From Candidatus Poseidoniales archaeon (GTDB taxonomy: Archaea; Thermoplasmatota; Poseidoniia; Poseidoniales; Poseidoniaceae): 32,855 nucleotides of DNA. The notes beneath the pieces are model-generated. The model was not told where the DNA came from and did not search any database. It worked only from the letters and a program-made list of their open reading frames with translations. Shown piece by piece: positions 1 through 7,464 of this stretch (position 1 is the stretch's first letter; each line of letters starts with the position of its first letter). Where the stretch lies: positions 1 to 32,855 of the forward strand of contig QQRW01000015.1 in assembly GCA_003602605.1 (NCBI GenBank), read 5' to 3'. Position numbers and translations under genes: made by a program.

Positions 1-125
1 AGTCCGGCCTGACCCACCTCAACACATACTGCGCTAGCCTTGTGCAGGTGTCTCGAAGATTTCAACAAAGTATCTCAGATGTTTTCCATCGTTGGGTTCA
101 TTTGGTAGGTCCCTTTGCTCTGCTC

Positions 126-2243
126 ATGGGCGAAGGTCGCGGCGATTCTAAAGATGAGTCCGAGCAAGTCGACCACGAAACCAAAGCCCGTAACAAAATC
201 AGCAAAGAACTGACGGAAATCCGCAACCGCAGGAGCGGAGATTCCAAACACAGTTTCCTCTCAAAAAAAGAAAACTTCGTCTTGGCTGCTGGAATTATCT
301 ACACCATCCTCTACACCCTGCTCATTTTCGGAATGACCTCGGGAACACTTGGAAACTCAACGACGATTGACCACTCAGCATCGAAAACATTCCTTGACAT
401 CGGCGGTGAATGTGAAGAGATAACGGATGAGCCATGGATTCTCATATTCCCGAATGAAGATGAAAAGGTGTTCTCAATGTACGGCTATAATTTCCCTTCA
501 GGTCATGGCGTTGGGACATACACGATTCATCACCTGGAAGACGGAGGCCATGAAATTGAATCGTGGACGGATTCAAGAGTATGGCCGATCCCGGCAGAAG
601 GAGAGGCTGAGGCCGATTATCTCTACTTCTCAGCCCCATTTGAAGAATTGGATGAAGGCCATTACGACCTCAACTATTCAATTACAATTTACAATCAATC
701 GAATATCTCGACCGCAAGCGTGGTCGAAGGTGGAGAAGAAACTTCCAAGATTGTAGAATTTGAACTCGATATTTCGAAGCAAACCTTCGCTTTCCTTCCA
801 TTTGTTGATTCGGAAAAGAAACATCAAGTTCGCTTGACTGAAACGGGCGCTCGCTCATGCTGGGGTATTCAAGACCTCGGTAACTGGGGATATATTCTCA
901 TTGGCGCTGAATTAGGCGGCGGCCGTGAAACAGCTATGCTAACCGGTGGTGCCGCAGGCATTCCAGCATGGTGGATGGCGTTTTCCTCGCTTTCTCTATC
1001 CGCTATTTCACTGCTCATCATTTATCCACTCATGTACAAAGTCTACCACCAAGACAGCGACGACATCCTCTCAAGGACTCACATCTCTCAACTGGTTGAA
1101 GATTCAATCATCAAGACTGCGAAACGGTTGAACATTGACATCGATTGGGAATTGTATAAAATTGAGCCACGCGACCTTTCGATTGACATCATGGTTCCGT
1201 ACAAAAATACGGAATCAACGCTCTCAGACAGTAAGGATGTACGGGCTGAGGTACTTCGTGAAGTGCTTGAGGAGTTTGCAATATTCCGAGTTTTCAAGCC
1301 AGTTCAACTCACGGTTCGAACCATTGGTGTGAATCAAGCGATAGACTTTGAATCGGGAGTTGGAATTGGAACCTCTGCCGAAGGTGAAGACGAAGAGGGA
1401 GAACAAAACTACACTGATTTCTTCTCCGAACTGCACACCCTCTCAAGAGTCGAAGACGAAGTTCGTGAGAGTCTTGAATTGTTCTTTGCACGCCGACCGG
1501 ACCTCAAAATGGAAGCAGCCGTGGTGACCAGCGATGATCGAGTCATCTTTGTGTCCGTCATCTACCGTCCAACACAGAGATTTGCTTTCTTCAGATTTAA
1601 GAAAACTCGAGATGAAGTACAGACTGAACTCCATCGTTTCATCTCTAAGCGAAATGCTGACCTGCTGGGCTCACAAGAACTGATTGTCAAAGGACGAAAT
1701 CAAATCTCGACGCTCTCCGAACGCGCTGGGGCCGGGCGTGTTGAACGTGACATCAAGAACGATCAGCGTATCGTTGCTGTTGCAAAGCAAGATGGCTTTG
1801 GTGGCAAGATGTTGCAAACCAAATTACTTGGTAACACGCTTTCAACAGTCGAATATATGGCCAATGAAAAGCGCGAGATGATTAACAAATGGGGATTCTG
1901 GGGCTTAATCGTCTTCGTCTGGATTCCGTTCATGGCATCCGGCGTATTGGTTGGAGCCATGCTTGGATTGTTATCTCGAATGAACTTCACCCGGGTGCTT
2001 TCGGCGACCATCATCGGAGGTTCAATCGCTTCAGTCACTTGGGCGTACACCGCTGAAGGCATTGTGAAATTTATGCACCAATACAAACTTGAGGCGGTTA
2101 TTCCTTTGATTATCGTCGTCTTTGTTGGCGCTGCTTTCCTACACATCCGCTCGACCAAAATGCGTCGGCAAACTGAATTGTTTGAAGATACGCTCCTCGA
2201 TAATTTCCATGCGAACATCCAAGCCAAATACGGCGATCAATAA
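126..2243 (+). CDS. Multi-pass membrane protein with large ectodomain and Sm_multidrug_ex-like C-terminus
   Basis: Unrecognised as a whole. Numbering from the ATG at 126 gives 705 residues. The N-terminus is highly charged, followed by a membrane segment at about 51-70. A region of about 200 residues rich in Asp, Glu and Ser, with several N-x-S/T sequons, is probably outside the cell. A second membrane segment lies near 280-305. A soluble region of about 280 residues follows (about 310-585). The last 120 residues hold three hydrophobic helices (about 588-616, 620-640, 656-675). Their pattern, GLIVFVWIPFMASGVLVGAM then a basic turn, resembles the COG2426/Sm_multidrug_ex small membrane family; this is a resemblance by eye, not a proven match. 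A GTG at 42 would add 28 residues, but the ATG at 126 follows a GGTAGGT and begins a typical charged leader, so I prefer it. The gene stops 11 nt before the MogA-like gene, which suggests one transcript. Function is unknown. Confidence 0.8.
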   Translation: MGEGRGDSKDESEQVDHETKARNKISKELTEIRNRRSGDSKHSFLSKKENFVLAAGIIYTILYTLLIFGMTSGTLGNSTTIDHSASKTFLDIGGECEEITDEPWILIFPNEDEKVFSMYGYNFPSGHGVGTYTIHHLEDGGHEIESWTDSRVWPIPAEGEAEADYLYFSAPFEELDEGHYDLNYSITIYNQSNISTASVVEGGEETSKIVEFELDISKQTFAFLPFVDSEKKHQVRLTETGARSCWGIQDLGNWGYILIGAELGGGRETAMLTGGAAGIPAWWMAFSSLSLSAISLLIIYPLMYKVYHQDSDDILSRTHISQLVEDSIIKTAKRLNIDIDWELYKIEPRDLSIDIMVPYKNTESTLSDSKDVRAEVLREVLEEFAIFRVFKPVQLTVRTIGVNQAIDFESGVGIGTSAEGEDEEGEQNYTDFFSELHTLSRVEDEVRESLELFFARRPDLKMEAAVVTSDDRVIFVSVIYRPTQRFAFFRFKKTRDEVQTELHRFISKRNADLLGSQELIVKGRNQISTLSERAGAGRVERDIKNDQRIVAVAKQDGFGGKMLQTKLLGNTLSTVEYMANEKREMINKWGFWGLIVFVWIPFMASGVLVGAMLGLLSRMNFTRVLSATIIGGSIASVTWAYTAEGIVKFMHQYKLEAVIPLIIVVFVGAAFLHIRSTKMRRQTELFEDTLLDNFHANIQAKYGDQ

Positions 2244-2254
2244 GGGGTGTTAAC

Positions 2255-2839
2255 TTGGATTCCGTCCACCAACTTGAGGGGCATTCCGGACATGTTGGAG
2301 AACCCGCAATCATCGGCATTGTTACCATCAGTGATCGCGCGAGTGCTGGCAAGTACGAAGATGAAGGCGGTCCTGCAGTTCTCTCTTTCCTACGAGAGGG
2401 GATTGCCAGTCCCTTGACAGTCCACTACCGATGCGTTCCTGATGACAGAGCACAGATTGAATCAACGCTCGTTGAAATGAGTGACCAAATAGGCTGTCAT
2501 GTGGTTGTTACGACCGGAGGTACTGGGCCCGCTCAAAGAGACGTTACACCTGAAGCAACAGAAAGTGTGTGTGAGAAAATACTTCCCGGCTTTGGAGAAC
2601 AAATGAGAGCCATCTCACTCCAGTATGTCCCAACTGCCATTCTCTCGAGACAAATCGGAGGTATCCGAGGCAAGTGCCTACTGTTCAATCTCCCTGGTCG
2701 TCCGAAATCAATTCGAGAAACGATCGACGAGATTTGGAAGGCGGTTCCATACTGTGTTGACCTTCTTGGGGGTCCTTACATTGATTCGGTGGATAGTGTA
2801 TGCAATGCTTTCCGGCCAAAATCCGCCCGTCGTAGATAA
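2255..2839 (+). CDS. mogA: Molybdopterin adenylyltransferase / MoaB-MogA family protein
   Basis: This is a MogA/MoaB-fold protein of 194 residues, a usual length for the family. The family activates molybdopterin by adenylation before molybdenum (or tungsten) is inserted, in the cytosol. Seen in the sequence are the N-terminal strand with VTISDRAS (residues 23-30), the nucleotide-binding TTGGTG (86-91) followed by Asp96 in QRDVTPEAT, and the LPGRPKSIRE loop (147-156), all family hallmarks. The start is a TTG preceded by AGGGGTG, which fits a Shine-Dalgarno site; no good ATG exists upstream of the conserved core. It lies 11 nt after the membrane-protein gene and 45 nt before dihydroorotase. 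MogA and MoaB cannot be separated reliably by eye, so the gene symbol is the less certain part. Confidence 0.9.
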   Translation: MDSVHQLEGHSGHVGEPAIIGIVTISDRASAGKYEDEGGPAVLSFLREGIASPLTVHYRCVPDDRAQIESTLVEMSDQIGCHVVVTTGGTGPAQRDVTPEATESVCEKILPGFGEQMRAISLQYVPTAILSRQIGGIRGKCLLFNLPGRPKSIRETIDEIWKAVPYCVDLLGGPYIDSVDSVCNAFRPKSARRR

Positions 2840-2884
2840 ATTCCCATCGTATAGTTCAAGGAGTGGATTCACTCATTCGTAAAT

Positions 2885-4306
2885 ATGGACGGTACAGAAA
2901 CCCGTGGAAACCTGCTAATTGTCGGAGCAATAGTCGTTTTACCAAACGAAACGAAACATGCAGATGTTCGAACTGTTGACGGCATAATTACGGAGATTTC
3001 TGAACCCCAACTTCTTGAACACCACGACGGCGAACTTCTCATTGATGGTTCAAACCTTCACCTCTTGCCTGGAGCGATTGACCCGCAAGTCCACTTTCGT
3101 GATCCTGGACAACCCGAAAAGGAAGATTTAGGCAGTGGCTCTGCTGCCGCAGTAAGTGGCGGAGTGACATCATTTCTTGACATGCCAAATAACAAACCAT
3201 CCATCGTCGACTTACCTGGAATGCAAATGAAGTTGGATACTGCTGCCGCTAAATGCGTCAACAACTATGGATTCTTCATTGGAGCAACTCCGGATAACGT
3301 CGAAAAACTTCAGGAAGCTGTCGGTACACCTGATGCACCTCTTGCCATTCCCGGAATATGTGGGATCAAAATCTTCATGGGTTCTTCTACAGGCACACTT
3401 CTGGTCAATGAACGTGAAGCCTTGGAAACTATTTTCTCTCAAACTGCAGGACTCATCGCAGTTCATGCTGAAGACGAGAAGAGATTGAATGAACGCTTTC
3501 CAGAGTATGAATCTCGTACCGATATCGCAGCACATGCTGAATGGAGAGATGATGTAACTGCATTGCTGGCAACCCAACTTGCCGTTGAACTCGCTCAAGC
3601 CCATGGGCACAGACTCCATATTTTGCATCTCACTTCTGGTATTGAAGCGGATTGGTTGAACGGAATTACTTCACTGCCCTCGCAGCAAAAAGAAGGTGCT
3701 GTAATCACCACTGAGACTTTACCTCAGCACCTCACATTCACTGATGTGGACGTAAAGGAACATGGGACACGGTTGCAGATGAACCCTCCAATACGTTATC
3801 AAACGGACAAGGACACGCTTTGGAAGCGTCTTTTAGATGGAACTGTACAATGCATGGCTACCGACCATGCACCTCACACTACTGAGGCAAAACAATTGGG
3901 ATTCCCGAAAGCACCGAGTGGAATGCCAGGAGTGGAAACCTCACTTGCAGTCATGCTGACTCACGCAAAATCGGGAAAATGCACCATTGAACAGGTAGTC
4001 CAGTGGATGTCGACCAATGTAGCCGATTGCTACAACATGATCGGTAAGGGCCGAATCGAAGTTGGTGCAGATGCTGATTTAGTACTGGTTGACATGGAAA
4101 ATGAGCACGAAGTCAAGGACGAAAACAGTTGGACACGCGTTGGTTGGAACCCGTTCAAAGGTCGGATGTTAACTGGCTGGTCAAAAATGACAATTGTTGC
4201 CGGGATTCCTGTGTTTGAACGAACTCTGCAAACGGGCCAAAAAGGCCAACTTCTCGTTGAACCAGGATCTGTTGGGACTCCAATCTTGATGGCACCATGG
4301 AACTAA
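2885..4306 (+). CDS. pyrC: Dihydroorotase (amidohydrolase superfamily, class I-like)
   Basis: Predicted to interconvert N-carbamoyl-aspartate and dihydroorotate, the third step of pyrimidine synthesis, in the cytosol. The protein has 473 residues, long for the class but normal for the variant seen in some Bacteroidetes. Amidohydrolase signatures are present: DPQVHFRDPG (66-75) with His70 and substrate-binding Arg72, DMPNNKP (99-105), Lys162 in GIKIFMGSSTG as the probable carboxylated lysine, His194 in AVHAEDE, His248 in LHILHLTSG, and Asp327 in ATDHAPHT. The first metal-ligand His of the usual HxH is Gln68 here, reported separately. The ATG at 2885 is the only start after an in-frame stop at about 2850; an AAGGAG lies rather far upstream. 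Allantoinase or hydantoinase is possible but the RDPG and DMPN motifs favour dihydroorotase. Confidence 0.9.
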   Translation: MDGTETRGNLLIVGAIVVLPNETKHADVRTVDGIITEISEPQLLEHHDGELLIDGSNLHLLPGAIDPQVHFRDPGQPEKEDLGSGSAAAVSGGVTSFLDMPNNKPSIVDLPGMQMKLDTAAAKCVNNYGFFIGATPDNVEKLQEAVGTPDAPLAIPGICGIKIFMGSSTGTLLVNEREALETIFSQTAGLIAVHAEDEKRLNERFPEYESRTDIAAHAEWRDDVTALLATQLAVELAQAHGHRLHILHLTSGIEADWLNGITSLPSQQKEGAVITTETLPQHLTFTDVDVKEHGTRLQMNPPIRYQTDKDTLWKRLLDGTVQCMATDHAPHTTEAKQLGFPKAPSGMPGVETSLAVMLTHAKSGKCTIEQVVQWMSTNVADCYNMIGKGRIEVGADADLVLVDMENEHEVKDENSWTRVGWNPFKGRMLTGWSKMTIVAGIPVFERTLQTGQKGQLLVEPGSVGTPILMAPWN

Positions 4307-4335
4307 TGCCGTTTTTCGACGAAATTTCGAGGATT

Positions 4336-4352
4336 TTGGGGTAGTATTATAC
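4336..4352 (+). promoter_or_regulatory. Probable archaeal promoter (BRE/TATA) for the small membrane protein
   Basis: The sequence TTGGGGTAGTATTATAC places a TATA-like TATTATAC after a purine-rich BRE-like stretch, about 35 nt before the ATG at 4386. A start site about 25 nt downstream would leave a leader of roughly 10 nt that carries TTAGGGAT as a ribosome site. Pattern recognition only. Confidence 0.4.
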
Positions 4353-4385
4353 GCTCAACCGATTATTTCACCTTAGGGATACAAC

Positions 4386-4673
4386 ATGAGTTGGCTCGAA
4401 GAAAATATTGGGGAAGGATATCAGCAAGTTGTCATTGGATTTAGTGTGTTCATAATCGGCGCACTGCTCGGATGGATGGAAGCAGCAGACAGCGTAATGT
4501 CAGCATCGGACGTTTACATGCCAGCAGTCATCATGCTTTCAGGAGCAATGGTGACAATGCTTGGGCTGTCCTTCGGAACCGAAAACGAAGAAGACCGAAC
4601 AGACGATTTGATGAACGCAATCAACGAGCTCACTGCACGAATGAACTCCATTCTTGGCGTCGAAGAAGAGTGA
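4386..4673 (+). CDS. Small two-helix membrane protein, hypothetical
   Basis: Not recognised. The 95-residue protein has two hydrophobic helices, about 14-33 (VVIGFSVFIIGALLGWM) and about 45-63 (MPAVIMLSGAMVTMLGLSF). The connecting loop is short and acidic. The C-terminal 30 residues are acidic and probably form an amphipathic helix with the pattern DDLMNAINELTARMNSIL, which could be a small oligomerisation segment. The start ATG follows TTAGGGAT and a good TATA-like box. It sits alone between dihydroorotase and the convergent M32 peptidase, whose stop codon lies 2 nt away. It is real by promoter, start context and clean membrane topology, but nothing indicates its role. Confidence 0.75.
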   Translation: MSWLEENIGEGYQQVVIGFSVFIIGALLGWMEAADSVMSASDVYMPAVIMLSGAMVTMLGLSFGTENEEDRTDDLMNAINELTARMNSILGVEEE

Positions 4674-4675
4674 AA

Positions 4676-6172
4676 TCACAGTCCATACAGTGAGCCGTAT
4701 TTTGCTTCGACGTATCGAAGAAACGGTTCAGGGGATGGCGGCGAGCCGGTTGCGTACTCGATGAGTTCTGCTGGGGACATCTTGCTTCCTTGCTCGTGAA
4801 TTCTCGGCCGCAACCATTGCAATAAGCTTGACCAGTCACCTGATGACACCAAAGAGTCAATATCACCGAGATCGCTTTGCATTGATTCGAGTAACTGAGC
4901 TGCATAGAGATTACCTAGCGTGTATGTGGGGAAGTAACCAAACGCACCCATGGACCAATGAATGTCCTGCAGACATCCCATTGTATCGTTCGGAACTTGA
5001 ACATCGAACCACTCTTCAAACATGGCATTCCAAGTTGCAGGTAATTCCGAAACTGGAAGGTTTTCGTTGAAAATTTTCTTTTCTATTTCATACCGCAGCA
5101 TCACGTGCAAATTGTAAGTGACCTCATCCGCTTCTACCCGAATGAAACCTTTAGAAACTGTATTAGCGATTCTGTTGAGTTCTTCTGGCTTCCAATCAGG
5201 AGCATCAGGGAATTGTTCCCGGAACCACGGAAGTGCAGTCTCCCAAAAGGCCGTGGTTCGGCCAATCTGGTTCTCCCAGAAACGACTTTGCGATTCATGA
5301 ACACCTAGTGAAACAGCATCACCGCGTGGCGTGAGTGAATGTGCTCGAGCTAAACCTTGTTCGTAAAGGGCGTGGCCAGTTTCGTGCATGACTGCATATA
5401 AACAGGAAAAGGGATCTTTTTCATCGAACCTCGTGGTGAAACGCGTATCTCCCGGCCACAGTCCTGCTGAGAATGGATGTGTAGAGGCATCCATACGACC
5501 TGCTGAGAAATCAAAGCCCATCGCTTCTGAAACTTTGAGACAAAACTCAGTCTGTGCTTCGATGGAAAAGCGCATTCCTTCAGGGAGTGTTGGGTCCGGG
5601 TGAGTCTTTTGTGCTTCGGTGATGTTCTTTAGAAGCGGTACGAGGCGAGAACGGAGGCCATCAAAGAGAGGATCATAATCAGTGACCTTCATTCCAACCT
5701 CATATTCATCAAGCAAGACATCGTAAGGGTTTTTTTCACCTCCATAATATGCAATTTTTTTCTTGGTCATGTCAATGAGTGACTCAAGTTGAGGCAAGAA
5801 GGATTGGAAGTCTGATTCAGCACGTGCTTTTTGCCATGAAAGTAAAGCCTCCGACTTTGCTTTGGCAAATGCTGCTACAAATTCTGCTGGAAGTAGAATG
5901 GCCTTATCGTAAGCTCGACGTATCTCACGTACATTCGCTTGCTGGTCATCATCCAGATCGGATGATTGTTCAAGTTGAGTCAAAAGCTGACCCATTTCCT
6001 CATCTACCAGCCGAGTGTGGCGTTCTGCAGCAAGCCACGACAGAATATCTGAGCGAGCTTCTGATCCTTTCGCAGGCATGATGGTTTCTTGATCCCAACC
6101 GAGATGACCTTGTAAAGCCCCCAAACGATGAATGTCTTTTACGCGTTCAATGAACGCCGAATATTCCTGCAT
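4676..6172 (-). CDS. Carboxypeptidase Taq-type metallopeptidase (family M32)
   Basis: A zinc (or cobalt) metallocarboxypeptidase that removes C-terminal residues from peptides in the cytosol. From the ATG at 6172 the product has 498 residues, the standard M32 length, and begins with the typical leader MQEYSAFIERVKDIH followed by LGWDQETIMP. Diagnostic M32 motifs are in order: GDTRFTTRF (the DxRxT motif), the zinc site HETGH inside VMHETGHALYEQGL, then HESQSRFWE, and IRVEADEVTYNLH. An upstream in-frame start at 6331 would add 53 residues without family resemblance and would run into the divergent aminopeptidase gene, so I reject it. Its stop is 2 nt from the stop of the small membrane protein, and its start is divergent from the M29-like aminopeptidase, so two peptidases share one intergenic region. 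Confidence 0.95.
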   Translation of the reverse strand: MQEYSAFIERVKDIHRLGALQGHLGWDQETIMPAKGSEARSDILSWLAAERHTRLVDEEMGQLLTQLEQSSDLDDDQQANVREIRRAYDKAILLPAEFVAAFAKAKSEALLSWQKARAESDFQSFLPQLESLIDMTKKKIAYYGGEKNPYDVLLDEYEVGMKVTDYDPLFDGLRSRLVPLLKNITEAQKTHPDPTLPEGMRFSIEAQTEFCLKVSEAMGFDFSAGRMDASTHPFSAGLWPGDTRFTTRFDEKDPFSCLYAVMHETGHALYEQGLARAHSLTPRGDAVSLGVHESQSRFWENQIGRTTAFWETALPWFREQFPDAPDWKPEELNRIANTVSKGFIRVEADEVTYNLHVMLRYEIEKKIFNENLPVSELPATWNAMFEEWFDVQVPNDTMGCLQDIHWSMGAFGYFPTYTLGNLYAAQLLESMQSDLGDIDSLVSSGDWSSLLQWLRPRIHEQGSKMSPAELIEYATGSPPSPEPFLRYVEAKYGSLYGL

Positions 6173-6244
6173 ACTTACTCCATACGTCCATCCATCATGA
6201 ACGCTCGTATGAAATTCCTTGTGGAGATGAGCAGATATTGTAAC

Positions 6245-6252
6245 GCATATAT
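6245..6252 (+). promoter_or_regulatory. Possible TATA box for the M29-like aminopeptidase
   Basis: CATATATT lies about 40 nt before the ATG at 6292 in the region between the divergent peptidase genes. The spacing fits an archaeal TATA box with a short leader carrying GGTGTGG as the ribosome site. No experimental or comparative support. Confidence 0.35.
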
Positions 6253-6291
6253 TGCCACACATTGAAGTCGTTGAACCATGTCGGTGTGGAT

Positions 6292-7464
6292 ATGGTGCGA
6301 CCTTTCTCTCGCAAGGGAAAAAAAACTGCACCTGCTCCTGTCGAAGATGACGAATTAGAAGAGGTCATCGACGAGGTTGAAGAGGCCAAAGAGGTCATCG
6401 TCGACACACCAGATTCTGAATCCTCTGAAGTAATTGAGAAGCAAATACCATTCGATGAACTTTCTATAGAAGAAGTGGCAGAAGGTCTTAAAATCAGTGC
6501 CCAAACTGTAATCAAGACATGTATGGATATCCGTCGAGGAGAAAACGTGCTTATTGTCTGTGACCCAACGACCGGTGACATTGGCCAAGCACTCCATGAA
6601 GCTGCAAATGAACGCTCTGACCGTGTCTTGCTTATTGTCATGCCAAAAGCACGCCACCATGGAGAAGAACCACCTTCGCCGGTTGCAAACTTAATGCGTC
6701 AACAACAGGTTGTCATTGCTCCAACGCGATATTCCCTCACGCACACACGCGCCATTCGTCAATCTGTCCGTGGTGGAGCAAGGGTTGCGACTATGCCCGG
6801 CATGACCAACGAGATGTTTAGCAGAGGGGGAATGTCAGCAGATTTCAATGAAATCAAACAAAAAATAAGCGATCTTACTCCTTATTTCCGCCGAAGAAGA
6901 ATAGTCAATGTCAAGTCTGAACAAGGAACTGATGTGTCTTTTGAAGTCAACTGGCGAGAGTGGAAACTCGACGATAACGGCATCTGCAATCGCCCAAAGA
7001 TGCTCACGAACTTGCCCGCAGGAAAAGCGTTCATCATGCCTCGAGAAGGTACAATGAACGGTAAAGTCGTTATTGATGGCTCATGGGAATCAAATCTTGT
7101 TGACGAACCAATAACCTTGGTTATTGAAGAAGGAATGGTCATGGATGTCAAAGGCGGAACTACTGCAGCCACTATTCGACAAGAGTTCGGTGAAGCAGCT
7201 AAGCGTTTGCGAACGAAAGATCGTGAAAATGTTTGGACTGTAGCCGAATTCGGATTCGGGATGAACCCACAAGCACGCCTCTCAGGAAATGTATTGGAGG
7301 ATGAAAAACGTCTCGGGACATGTTATTTCTCCGTGGGAGATAACACCGCTTTGGGTGGGAACTCTGCGGTTGGAATACACATTCCCGGAGTTTTGAAGAA
7401 CGCCAGCGTTTGGCTGGACGATACTCAACTCATTACCAACGGCGAATTTACGCTGTGGGAATGA
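6292..7464 (+). CDS. M29-like aminopeptidase (AmpS/aminopeptidase T family, COG2309)
   Basis: Predicted metal-dependent aminopeptidase acting on short peptides in the cytosol. The product has 390 residues from the ATG at 6292. A charged N-terminal tail of about 50 residues, rich in Glu and Val, precedes the family body. Family-like features are the LPAGKAFIMPREGTMNGKV segment (about 241-259), the AEFGFGMNPQARLSGNVLED segment (about 313-332) and the GTCYFSVGDNTALGGN segment, which carry the Glu, His and Asp positions used for metal binding in M29. The His in GIHIPGV is a further candidate ligand. A TTG at 6262 would add ten residues; the ATG follows GGTGTGG and is preferred. Related folds include dihydroxypyridine dioxygenases (NicX), so the exact activity is less sure than the fold. 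It is convergent with the EF-hand protein, with no base between the stop codons. Confidence 0.8.
   Translation: MVRPFSRKGKKTAPAPVEDDELEEVIDEVEEAKEVIVDTPDSESSEVIEKQIPFDELSIEEVAEGLKISAQTVIKTCMDIRRGENVLIVCDPTTGDIGQALHEAANERSDRVLLIVMPKARHHGEEPPSPVANLMRQQQVVIAPTRYSLTHTRAIRQSVRGGARVATMPGMTNEMFSRGGMSADFNEIKQKISDLTPYFRRRRIVNVKSEQGTDVSFEVNWREWKLDDNGICNRPKMLTNLPAGKAFIMPREGTMNGKVVIDGSWESNLVDEPITLVIEEGMVMDVKGGTTAATIRQEFGEAAKRLRTKDRENVWTVAEFGFGMNPQARLSGNVLEDEKRLGTCYFSVGDNTALGGNSAVGIHIPGVLKNASVWLDDTQLITNGEFTLWE

Noticed and set aside
1763-2227. A 154-residue open frame on the minus strand
   Set aside because: It lies wholly inside the membrane-protein gene, opposite its three C-terminal helices, and has no ribosome site or recognisable domain. 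The plus-strand gene explains the region.
4310-4332. Terminator after dihydroorotase (TTTTTCGACGAAATTTCG)
   Set aside because: A T5 run and a short TTTCG-A-CGAAA dyad are present, but the signal is weak and such AT-rich dyads are frequent by chance. Not listed as a feature.
6173-6331. N-terminal extension of the M32 carboxypeptidase
   Set aside because: The extra 53 residues have no family match and would overlap the start of the divergent aminopeptidase gene. The ATG at 6172 gives the standard family N-terminus.
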